From: Lewinellaceae bacterium
Lineage (GTDB): Bacteria; Bacteroidota; Bacteroidia; Chitinophagales; Saprospiraceae
Assembly (NCBI GenBank): GCA_020636435.1
Contig: JACJXX010000001.1
Span: 3,613,001-3,677,000, forward strand
Direction of reading: 5' to 3'
Length of the DNA stretch: 64,000 nucleotides
Shown: one piece after another, positions 9,969 through 17,400 of the stretch
Layout of the letters: each line of letters begins with the position of its first letter
Numbering within the stretch: the first letter of the stretch is position 1
Position numbers and translations under genes: made by a program
The notes under the pieces: model-generated
Database searches by the model: none
Seen by the model: the letters and a program-made list of their open reading frames with translations, nothing else
What the model was told of the DNA's origin: nothing

Positions 9969-10619
9969 ATGTACCTAGTAAAAACGCCACACTTTATCCA
10001 AAATCTGTTTCCTAATTACACCTGGAGAATACCCACTCAGGAAAAGGTGCTTTATCTGACTTTCGACGACGGCCCCATTCCCACAGTAACGCCCTGGGTG
10101 CTGGAGCAGCTCGAAGCTTTTCAGGCCAGAGCCACTTTCTTCTGTGTCGGAGACAATATTCGCAAACACCCGGAAGTTTTTGAACAGGTTGTGGCCAGCG
10201 GCCACGCGGTGGGCAACCACACCTTCAACCACCTCAATGGCTGGCAAACGGAGAACATCTCCTACTTCCACAACGTGCGCCACTGCGCCAACATGGTCCA
10301 TTCAGTGCTCTTCCGCCCGCCCTATGGCCGGCTGAAGCCCAAGCAGGCACAGTTTCTGCAGCGGCACTACCGCATCGTCATGTGGGATGTGCTCAGCGGC
10401 GACTTCGACCCCAAGCTAAGCGAAGAACAATGCCTGGCCAATGTGCTCAACAATGCCGAAAACGGCTCGATCATCGTCTTCCACGACAGCCTCAAGGCGG
10501 AGGACAAGCTGCACTACGTCCTTCCCAAAGTACTCGAGTACTTCGCCGAACAGGGATACGTATTCGGCAAACTGAACGAGCAGGAGCTGGCGGTGAGCCA
10601 GGTCCGGGCTAGTGCATAG
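9969..10619 (+). CDS. NodB-fold polysaccharide deacetylase family protein
   Basis: A 216-residue carbohydrate esterase family 4 protein, expected to remove N-acetyl groups from peptidoglycan or another N-acetylglucosamine polymer using a divalent metal. All NodB motifs are visible: motif 1 LTFDDGP (catalytic and metal Asp), motif 2 NHTFNH (the H-xxx-H metal ligands), motif 3 RPPYGR, motif 4 WDVLSGDFD, and motif 5 IIVFHDS with the catalytic His. There is no obvious cleavable signal peptide or membrane anchor at the N-terminus (MYLVKTPHFIQNLFPNYTWR), which is unusual for an envelope-acting deacetylase. A strong intrinsic terminator follows 38 bp after the stop, so it is probably monocistronic. 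Confidence 0.92.
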   Translation: MYLVKTPHFIQNLFPNYTWRIPTQEKVLYLTFDDGPIPTVTPWVLEQLEAFQARATFFCVGDNIRKHPEVFEQVVASGHAVGNHTFNHLNGWQTENISYFHNVRHCANMVHSVLFRPPYGRLKPKQAQFLQRHYRIVMWDVLSGDFDPKLSEEQCLANVLNNAENGSIIVFHDSLKAEDKLHYVLPKVLEYFAEQGYVFGKLNEQELAVSQVRASA

Positions 10620-10656
10620 GTTTCATTTTCTGCAATATCTAGCATATATCTAGCTG

Positions 10657-10692
10657 AAAGCCGCTTCCCGGGAAACCGGGAAAGCGGCTTTT
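10657..10692 (+). terminator. Rho-independent terminator after deacetylase
   Basis: A GC-rich hairpin with arms AAAGCCGCTTCCCGG and CCGGGAAAGCGGCTTT, a GAAA loop and one bulged A, followed by TTTTGTTTT. Its position 38 bp after the deacetylase stop and 33 bp before the next gene marks the end of that transcript. Confidence 0.85.
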
Positions 10693-10724
10693 GTTTTGAA
10701 CAAGTTCACACAAACACACTACCC

Positions 10725-11714
10725 GTGCACCACCTCCTCCTACGCTGGCGCGCCCTCTGGGACCCCAACCGCTACCACGGCTGGGGCCGCCGGCGCAATT
10801 ATTTCGAAGGCTGGTATTTCAAGATCGTAGACCCCACCGGGCGGTATGCTTTCGCCCTCATTCCCGGCATTTCTCTGGGGCTGGACGGCCGGCACCATGC
10901 TTTTATTCAGTTGCTCGACGGCAAAAAATGTGCGGTGGCCTATCACGATTTTCCCACTGAAGCTTTTATCCCGGCGCCTGCGCACTTCGAAATCGCCATC
11001 GGCGGCAACCATTTCTCTGATAGCCACGTAGAACTTACGATGCCTGAGCTACGGGGCAGGCTCCGGTTCGAAGGCATTATGCCCTGGCCTAAAATGCTGG
11101 GTGCGCCGGGCATTATGGGCTGGTATTCCTTTGTTCCTTTTATGGAATGTTACCACGGGGTAGTCAGCCTTAACCACCAATTAGAAGGGACACTACAGGT
11201 GTACGGACAGGAGGTGGACTTCACCGGCGGCAAAGGCTATATTGAAAAGGACTGGGGCCAATCCTTCCCCTCTTCCTGGATTTGGATGCAGAGCAACCAC
11301 TTCGGAGAAAGCCCTAACACCTCTTTGATGGCATCGGTAGCCAGGATACCCTGGATCGGCAGCCACTTCATCGGCTATATTGTGGGGTTCCTGCTGGAAG
11401 GGCGCCTCTACCGCTTTGCCACCTATACGGGCGCCTTCATGCGCGCCACGTTGGGAGAGCAAACAGTGTTTCTCGCTTTCCGGGACAAAAAACACCGACT
11501 GGAGATCATGGCCCATAAGAAGGGAGGGACGGGCCAACTGGTGTCGCCCATCTCGGGAAATATGTTGGGCAAGGTCAACGAGAGCCTGCAGGCCACCATT
11601 GAGGTGAAACTTTTTGAGGGGGAACAATTGTTATATTCGGGCGAAGGGTTGCACGCCGGGCTGGAAGTAGCCGGGCCGGTTGAAGAGCTTCTGACGGCAG
11701 AATGGCGCCGTTAG
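10725..11714 (+). CDS. Tocopherol cyclase-like protein
   Basis: A 329-residue protein read from a GTG at 10725; the frame begins HHLLLRWRALWDPNRYHGWG. The segments NYFEGWYFKIVD, FALIPGISLG, HHAFIQLLDG, GIMGWYSFVPFMEC and KGYIEKDWGQSFPSSWIWMQ are the conserved core of the tocopherol-cyclase (VTE1-like) beta-sandwich family. In plants and cyanobacteria this family closes the chromanol ring. Many non-phototrophic bacteria carry homologues of unknown substrate, and no prenylquinone genes are nearby, so vitamin E synthesis should not be assumed. There is no signal peptide. It sits after a terminator and is followed by a YkvA-like gene. Confidence 0.85.
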   Translation: MHHLLLRWRALWDPNRYHGWGRRRNYFEGWYFKIVDPTGRYAFALIPGISLGLDGRHHAFIQLLDGKKCAVAYHDFPTEAFIPAPAHFEIAIGGNHFSDSHVELTMPELRGRLRFEGIMPWPKMLGAPGIMGWYSFVPFMECYHGVVSLNHQLEGTLQVYGQEVDFTGGKGYIEKDWGQSFPSSWIWMQSNHFGESPNTSLMASVARIPWIGSHFIGYIVGFLLEGRLYRFATYTGAFMRATLGEQTVFLAFRDKKHRLEIMAHKKGGTGQLVSPISGNMLGKVNESLQATIEVKLFEGEQLLYSGEGLHAGLEVAGPVEELLTAEWRR

Positions 11715-11719
11715 TAGAT

Positions 11720-11745
11720 TTTCGAAAGGGAAATTCCCTTCGAAA
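11720..11745 (+). terminator. Short inverted repeat after tocopherol-cyclase-like gene
   Basis: TTTCGAAAGGGAA faces ATTCCCTTCGAAA almost without a loop, 6 bp after the stop codon. It is followed by an A/T-rich stretch (CTATTATATTTA). This could be a weak terminator or a processing hairpin. Because the arms nearly touch, a cruciform or operator is also possible. Confidence 0.4.
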
Positions 11746-11835
11746 CTATTATATTTAGCGATGATGGCTTGACAAGTTTCGGGAGTGTCTTCAATTGGGA
11801 AGCTGGTCAAGTCTAATTTCAAAAGCTTTAGAAGC

Positions 11836-12222
11836 ATGAAAAATCCATTTAAACCGTATATCAAGCAGTTTTCCGAAAACAAATTCTGGAAGAAGATCAG
11901 CCGTTTCGCTCACCAAGCCGGCGTCAAGACAGTCTATTCGGCGCTGCTCCTGTTTTACGCCTACCGCCGCAAAGAGACGCCCACCTGGGCGAAGAGCATC
12001 GTGCTGGGCACTCTGGGTTACCTCATCTCCCCCTTCGACGCCCTGCCCGACCTCACCCCCATCATCGGCTATACCGACGACATCGGCGTGCTTTCCTTCG
12101 GCCTGGTCACTATCGCCTGCTATATCAACGACAGCGTGCGCGCCAATGCCCGCCAGCAACTGGGCAGGTGGTTCAAGGACTTCCGGGAGGAGGACCTCCA
12201 GGAGGTGGATGCCAAGCTTTAG
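11836..12222 (+). CDS. YkvA/DUF1232 family small membrane-associated protein
   Basis: A 128-residue protein from the ATG at 11836; a GTG 17 codons upstream would add a poorly conserved leader. The core TPTWAKSIVLGTLGYLISPF followed by DALPDLTPIIGYTDDIGVLS is the DUF1232 (YkvA) signature: a hydrophobic hairpin with the conserved P-x-D-x-x-PD...DD pattern. Family members are small, probably membrane-inserted proteins of unknown function. A purely cytosolic location is unlikely given the hydrophobic stretches at about residues 55-75 and 88-105. A GTTGTT/AACAAC inverted repeat starts 9 bp after the stop. Confidence 0.85.
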   Translation: MKNPFKPYIKQFSENKFWKKISRFAHQAGVKTVYSALLLFYAYRRKETPTWAKSIVLGTLGYLISPFDALPDLTPIIGYTDDIGVLSFGLVTIACYINDSVRANARQQLGRWFKDFREEDLQEVDAKL

Positions 12223-12230
12223 GCGCTATT

Positions 12231-12314
12231 GTTGTTGGTTGTCGGTTGATTGTTGTTGGTTGCTCACGTTAAGCCCAACAAACAACGAACAACAAACAAC
12301 GGACAACAAACAAC
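12231..12314. repeat. Long imperfect GTTGTT/AACAAC inverted repeat
   Basis: About 38 bases rich in GTTGTTGGTTG face a matching series of CAACAAACAACGAACAAC units across a loop of about 12 bases. Arms are roughly 80 percent complementary. A related hairpin with the same ACCAACAACGAACAAC tail occurs at 49415-49478. Its location just after a stop codon suggests transcript-end processing or a dispersed intergenic repeat; no T-tract is present. Confidence 0.6.
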
Positions 12315-12594
12315 GCCCCCCCTCTCCCCCTTGTTAAAATCATTCCAAATTAGGCCAAACGCTTTTCTGGTTGTTTGTTTTTTTGCAACTTTGAGCATTA
12401 TATTGTGCGTTAAGCGGCTCTGGCGAATTGTTTTTCGGAAGCACAATTTCGCCGCCTATCTAATATTTGCCCATACCATATACAGTCCCAAAGACTTGCC
12501 TGAAACATATATACTAACCTCGCCGGCTTTTGCAAAGCAAAATCCAGGCGTGCGCCGGTATCGTCCGGAAGAGGCTTGCTGCGAAGAGGCCTAA

Positions 12595-12753
12595 GGCACG
12601 AGGAAAGAATAAAGTGTTCAATTATGGGGCAGTAATTTTTGTGCCAGGCAAGGCGCGAAGAATGAGGATAGCCAAAGCTACCTGAGTGATGAGCAACGCA
12701 GCATGGCGCAAAAAGAACAAGCCAGAATGGACAGTTTATTCTTTCGTCGTGCC
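12595..12753. mobile_element. Family A miniature inverted-repeat element, copy 1
   Basis: A 159-bp element bounded by GGCACGAGGAAAGAATAAA on the left and the complement of GGCACGACGAAAGAATAAA on the right. It is flanked by direct TAA triplets at 12592-12594 and 12754-12756 (CCTAA if the terminal C's are counted). The interior, from AGTGTTCAATTATGGGGCAG to CAAGCCAGAATGGACAG, is nearly identical to copies at 14276 and 47363. There is no room for a transposase. It ends 37 bp before the pepP ATG and may supply or alter that gene's promoter. Both ends carry ACGA where the other copies carry mainly GCTA, so the inverted repeats have changed together. Confidence 0.85.
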
Positions 12754-12790
12754 TAAACCCATTTTTTCCAAAAACGAAAATCATTTTCCC

Positions 12791-14095
12791 ATGCGATACG
12801 ATGCGATCAACCCTGGCCTGTTTGAACTCAACCGCAAGCGCTTCATGCGCAAAATGCAACCGGACTCCATTGCCATTTTTCAATCCAACGACCTGATGCC
12901 GCGCAGTGGAGACACCTTTTTCCCATTCCGACAAAACTCGGGGCTTTTTTACCTGTCCGGCCTCGACCAGGAAGAAACGGTGCTCGTCCTCTTTCCCGAC
13001 TGTATCAAGGAGGGCTTTCAAGAGCTGGCCTTCATCAAACAGGCGGATGAACACACCGCCTTGTGGGAAGGCCATAAGTACACCAAAGAGGATGCCAGCA
13101 AAGTATCCGGCATCGAAAAGATTTACTGGTTGGATGAGATGGACAAGATTCTGCACGAGCTTATCCTGCTGTCCAAACGCATCTACCTCAACCTCAACGA
13201 ACACGACCGCTTCCAGTCGGAAGTGCTGCCCAGAGACGTGCGCTACGCCCATCGGCTGATGGAGCGCTACCCCCTGCACAAATACCACCGCTCCCAGCCC
13301 GTGCTCAAAAAGCTGGCCATGGTGAAATCCCCTCCGGAGGTGGAACTCATCCAGCGGTCGATCGAAATAACCGGCAAGGCATTCCGGCGCGTCCTGGAGA
13401 AAACCCGCCCCGGCGTTATGGAATACGAGATCGAAGCAGAGATCATTCACGAATTCATTCGCAACGGCGCCAATGGGCACGCCTACGAGCCGATCGTCGC
13501 CAGCGGCAGGAATACCTGCGTTTTGCATTACGTCAGCAACAACCAGAGGTGTGCAGGCGGCGGGCTGCTGTTGCTCGACTTCGGGGCGGAGTACGCCAAC
13601 TACGCGGCTGACCTGAGCCGCACCATTCCCGTCAATGGCCAGTTTTCCGCCCGGCAGCGCAGCGTTTACGATGCGGTGCTGCGCATCCTGAAGGGCGCCC
13701 GGCAAATGCTCGTTCCCGGCACTACCATCGAAGAATACCACAAAGAAGTTGGCAAAATGGTGGAAAGCGAACTGCTGAAACTCAAACTGCTCGACAAAAC
13801 CGACATCAAGAACCAGGACGAAAAATACCCCGCTTACAAAAAATTCTTCATGCACGGCACCTCCCACCACCTGGGCCTCGACGTGCACGACCTGTCCAAC
13901 CGATACGACCCCATTCAGGCGGGCATGGTATTCACCTGCGAACCCGGCATTTACATCCGGGAGGAGAGCATTGGCGTCCGCCTGGAAAACGACATCCTCG
14001 TCACCGACCACGGCCCGGTCGACCTGATGGCGGATATCCCCATCGAGGCGGAGGCCATCGAGGAGATCATGAATGTGGAAGCGTTGGCGGAGTGA
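12791..14095 (+). CDS. pepP: Xaa-Pro aminopeptidase (aminopeptidase P)
   Basis: A 434-residue pita-bread-fold metallopeptidase that removes the N-terminal residue before proline. The start chosen is ATG at 12791 (MRYDAINPGLFELNRKRF); 35 further in-frame codons upstream derive from the adjacent mobile element and are not family sequence. The N-terminal creatinase-like domain spans about residues 1-170. The catalytic domain shows the metal ligands: Asp in LLLDFGAEYANYAADLSRT, His in FMHGTSHHLGLDVHD, Glu in FTCEPGIYI and a last Glu in IGVRLENDI. Family A elements flank the gene in the same orientation, so recombination between them could delete it. A weak terminator hairpin follows. Confidence 0.93.
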   Translation: MRYDAINPGLFELNRKRFMRKMQPDSIAIFQSNDLMPRSGDTFFPFRQNSGLFYLSGLDQEETVLVLFPDCIKEGFQELAFIKQADEHTALWEGHKYTKEDASKVSGIEKIYWLDEMDKILHELILLSKRIYLNLNEHDRFQSEVLPRDVRYAHRLMERYPLHKYHRSQPVLKKLAMVKSPPEVELIQRSIEITGKAFRRVLEKTRPGVMEYEIEAEIIHEFIRNGANGHAYEPIVASGRNTCVLHYVSNNQRCAGGGLLLLDFGAEYANYAADLSRTIPVNGQFSARQRSVYDAVLRILKGARQMLVPGTTIEEYHKEVGKMVESELLKLKLLDKTDIKNQDEKYPAYKKFFMHGTSHHLGLDVHDLSNRYDPIQAGMVFTCEPGIYIREESIGVRLENDILVTDHGPVDLMADIPIEAEAIEEIMNVEALAE

Positions 14096-14181
14096 GGAGT
14101 TCACGGATTGATTGTTGGCGGCTCATTTAAGTTCCAGGGGTGAATCAGATTCTGCTATCCCGTCAACCTACCCATAAAAAA

Positions 14182-14208
14182 CCCCGGCGGAGGCAATTTC
14201 CGCCAGGG
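14182..14208 (+). terminator. Possible terminator hairpin after pepP
   Basis: CCCGGCGGA pairs with TCCGCCAGGG (one bulge) around GGCAATT, about 85 bp after the pepP stop. Only a short T run lies nearby, so this is a weak call. Confidence 0.4.
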
Positions 14209-14238
14209 CAAAGGAGGTTTCAAAAAGAAGCATTTGAA

Positions 14239-14269
14239 CTCAGGGGGCAACTTTCTTTTGCCCCCTGAG
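14239..14269. repeat. Perfect 12-bp-arm hairpin
   Basis: CTCAGGGGGCAA and TTGCCCCCTGAG are separated by seven bases (CTTTCTT). It lies directly before family A copy 2, in the gap between the convergent pepP and CHRD genes. It could terminate transcription from either side, though neither side has a T-tract. Confidence 0.6.
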
Positions 14270-14275
14270 AACTTA

Positions 14276-14434
14276 GGCGCTAGGAAAGAGTAAAGTGTTC
14301 AATTATGGGGCAGTGATTTTTGTGCCAGGCAAGGCGCGAAGATCGAGGATAGCCTAAGCTACCTGAGTGATGAGCAACGCAGCATGGCGCAAAAAGGACA
14401 AGCCAGAATGGACAGTTTATTCTTTCCTAGCGCC
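14276..14434. mobile_element. Family A miniature inverted-repeat element, copy 2
   Basis: A 159-bp copy with ends GGCGCTAGGAAAGAGTAAAG and the complement of GGCGCTAGGAAAGAATAAAC. It is flanked by TTA at 14273-14275 and 14435-14437. The right-hand TTA is, on the minus strand, the TAA stop codon of the giant CHRD gene, so the element sits exactly at the end of that gene and the flanking triplet preserves the stop. Orientation is the same as copies 1 and 3. Its left end begins 1681 bp after that of copy 1. Confidence 0.88.
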
Positions 14435-17400
14435 TTACTCCACGATAACCGGCTGCGTACCGATCAACTGGCCATCGATGACCAGCTGCAGATAGTAGCT
14501 GCCCGCCGGCAGTTGCCGTACGTCGATCTGTTCGTCAGTGGTGCCTATCGCCAGCTGTACCGGGCGGATGTCCAGCGCCTGGCCGTTGGCGTTGCGCAGC
14601 AACAGCTGCCCGTCATAAGGCTGGCTGCTCTGCAGGCGCACGTTCACGCGCTCGCGGGTGACAGTGGGGAAGGCCTTCATCTGCAGGTTCTCCCTGTCTA
14701 CGATCCCGGTGCCGGTGACAACGCCTCGGGTGAGCGTGACGCTGGCGCTGGCGCCGGGCGTCGCTACGCTGCCATCGGAAGCCAACGCACGGTGGTAAAG
14801 GGTGATGCTTTCATTCAGGCCAACGCCTGCCGATTCCAGCAGTACATCGACTACCCCGAAAGTGGTTTCGAACACCTGATTGGCGCCCACATTCTGGTTG
14901 ACCAGGAGGGCGCTGAAATCGTCGGTAGCGGAAAGCTGCCAGATGTAGGCCAGCTGGTCGCGGTCGGAAGCCATGTCCCACTGCGGGGAGAAGGGCGTAT
15001 CCGGGTTTCCTGCGATGGTGATGGCGGCGCCGTCGGCCGGAACGGTGATGGCGGCTTCATCGGAAGGGAAGAAGTTGATCTCGGGCAGTATCTGGCTCCG
15101 CAATTCCCCACCGGCAAATTCGGTAGTGTGCAGATTGAAATAGTTGTTGCCTGCCCGCAGCGTGGCTACTTGCTCCCCGGTGAGTTCAATGGCGTTGTCT
15201 TCGGCGGTATAAATACCACTCTTCAAGTCGGCAGCCAATGTCGGCGCAAGGGTGATGTCCAATCCGCCATTTTCGCCAGGCGCGCCGATGTGCAGGTGGG
15301 AGCCGCCCGCCACGTTGGCGTCAAAATCGCCGGCGAGATTGGAAAAGGCTCCGGTAAGCGTAAGCCGGTTGCCTGTCAGCTCCAGCTTCAGGCCGCCGCG
15401 GCCATCGGTAGCCGCCGGCTGTACTTCATTCTGGCCGCTCAGGCTGGCTGTGAAGTAGGTAGTTGCCAGAGGCAGCAGTTGGCCGCGCACCTCGCCCGAA
15501 GGGTTGTCTGTTGTATGTACGTTGACATAGTAACTGCGCAAACGCAGAGAGTCGCCCCAGCCTTCCGTAAAGGGGAACCGGTTGGCGCCTGCCGTGAAAA
15601 TGCCATTGTCCGGGTTCAGCCCCAACAACTGGATGACCGGACCGTTCTGGCCGGCATACCCCCGGTGAATGTGGGCGCCGCCGGCAATGTCTACGGCTAC
15701 CGGGCTGCTCAGGTTTATGACGGAACCTGTGCCTACGGCGCGGCCGTTGTTGGCTTCCAGGATTACCATGCCGCTGGCTTCCGCGCGCAGGGCAGTGACC
15801 TCACTGGCGCCGGACAAAGGCGCTACAAAGTAGGCGGCTGCTTCGTTGACCAGTTGGGCGCGCAGCTCGCCACTGGGGTTGTCTTCGGTGTGAATATTTA
15901 CATAAAATGCCCGAGCTCTCGCCTGCTGAGCTTGTTCCGGGGTCAATTCGAAGGTATTGAAGGCGGAGAAGATGCCTGCACCCAGCATATCACTGTCGAT
16001 AATCAGGTCCAACGGGAAGGCGATACCGCCGGTAGAGCCGGCAAAACCTGAATGGATATGTGCGCCGCCGTTAATGTTAGTAGCAATCGGGCTGCTTAGG
16101 CCTGCGAAAGTGCCCGTGAGGGTTAGCCGGTTGCCGGAAAGTTCTGCCTGAATGTTGCCGGCAGCGGAAGTGGCTACTTCCGGCACCTCAAAGATACCGG
16201 ACAGCACTCCGTTCAATACCGTCTGGCTTTCCAGCAGCAATTGCCCGCGGATTTCTCCGGAGGGATGATTCAAAGAATGAACATTGATGTACATGCCGCG
16301 GCCCAAAAACGACAAGGTTAAAGCCCGGTCAGTAAGCACAAAAGTATTGTCTTCCGGCAGGAAAACGCCGCTTTGCCCATCGACAGCGGTATTGGCAGTC
16401 AGCGGGAACAAAACACCGCTATTCTGGCCCGGAAAACTCAGGTGAATGTGAGCGCCGCCGCCGATATTCGTCGCCAGTTCACTTTCCAGGCCCGCAAAAG
16501 AACCCGAAACTACCAGAATGCTATCGTTGTACAATTCGGCGATAACGGCGCCTCCGGCGAAACTGGTGACCGCCGGCACTTCATTGGCGCCCGACAGGCC
16601 GGCGCGGAAGACCATCTGCGGTTCGCCCACCGTTTGGCCGCGCAACTCGCCCGAAGGATAAAGGGTGGTGTGAATGTTAGCGTACAGGCTGCGGTTTTGC
16701 AGGGCAGCCCTCAGTTCTTCTGTTAGGTCGAATGTATTATTCTCGGCGGTAAATACGCCCGACTTCAGGCCGGCTTCCACATCTGCCACCAAAGGAATCT
16801 GAATGCCGCCGTTCTGGCCCGCCAACCCGGCGTGCAGGTGTGCACCACCAGCGATGTTGGCGTCAAAGTCGCCGGACAGGCTGGAAAAAGCGCCGGTAAC
16901 GACGAGCTGATCGCCAGAAACTTCCAAATTGAGGGCGCCCTGCCCGGTGGATACGACTGCCGGAGCTTCATTGCTGCCCAGCAAGCTCATAGTGTATACA
17001 TCATCAGATAACGGCAGAAGCTGCCCGCGCAATTCGCCGCTGCGGAAGTTGCCAGAATGGATATTGACGTACATCCGTCGGCCTCGCAGCAATCCTATCT
17101 GTTCCTCGTTGAGGGTGAAGGTGTTTTCGGCTACGTCAAACGTACCGCTAAGCCTATCGTCACTCAATTGGGCAGTCAGCGGGAAAACGATCGGGCCATT
17201 CTGGCCGGCATATCCCACGTGCAGGTGAGCGCCGCCCATAATATCAGTAGCCAGCGGGCTGCTAAGGTTCTCAAAAGAACCGCTCACTACGAGTTGGTTG
17301 CCCATCAGAGAGGCAGAAATGTTGCCTGTAGCGGTGGTGGCTATCGGCAATACCTCATTGTGCCCGCTCAGCGTGGCCCGGAAATTGTCTTCCAGCACTA

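Noticed and set aside
12686..12790. In-frame N-terminal extension of pepP starting MMSNAAWRKK
   Set aside because: The extension lies mostly within the family A element, and the same peptide start appears from copy 3 at 47454. The family sequence begins at MRYDAINPG (12791).
12410..14104. 564-codon minus-strand frame
   Set aside because: Exactly antisense to pepP, which has full catalytic motifs; the frame is a shadow.
14384..16051. 555-codon plus-strand frame starting in family A copy 2
   Set aside because: Antisense to the CHRD gene, starts in a mobile element and has no recognisable domain. High GC makes long antisense frames common here.
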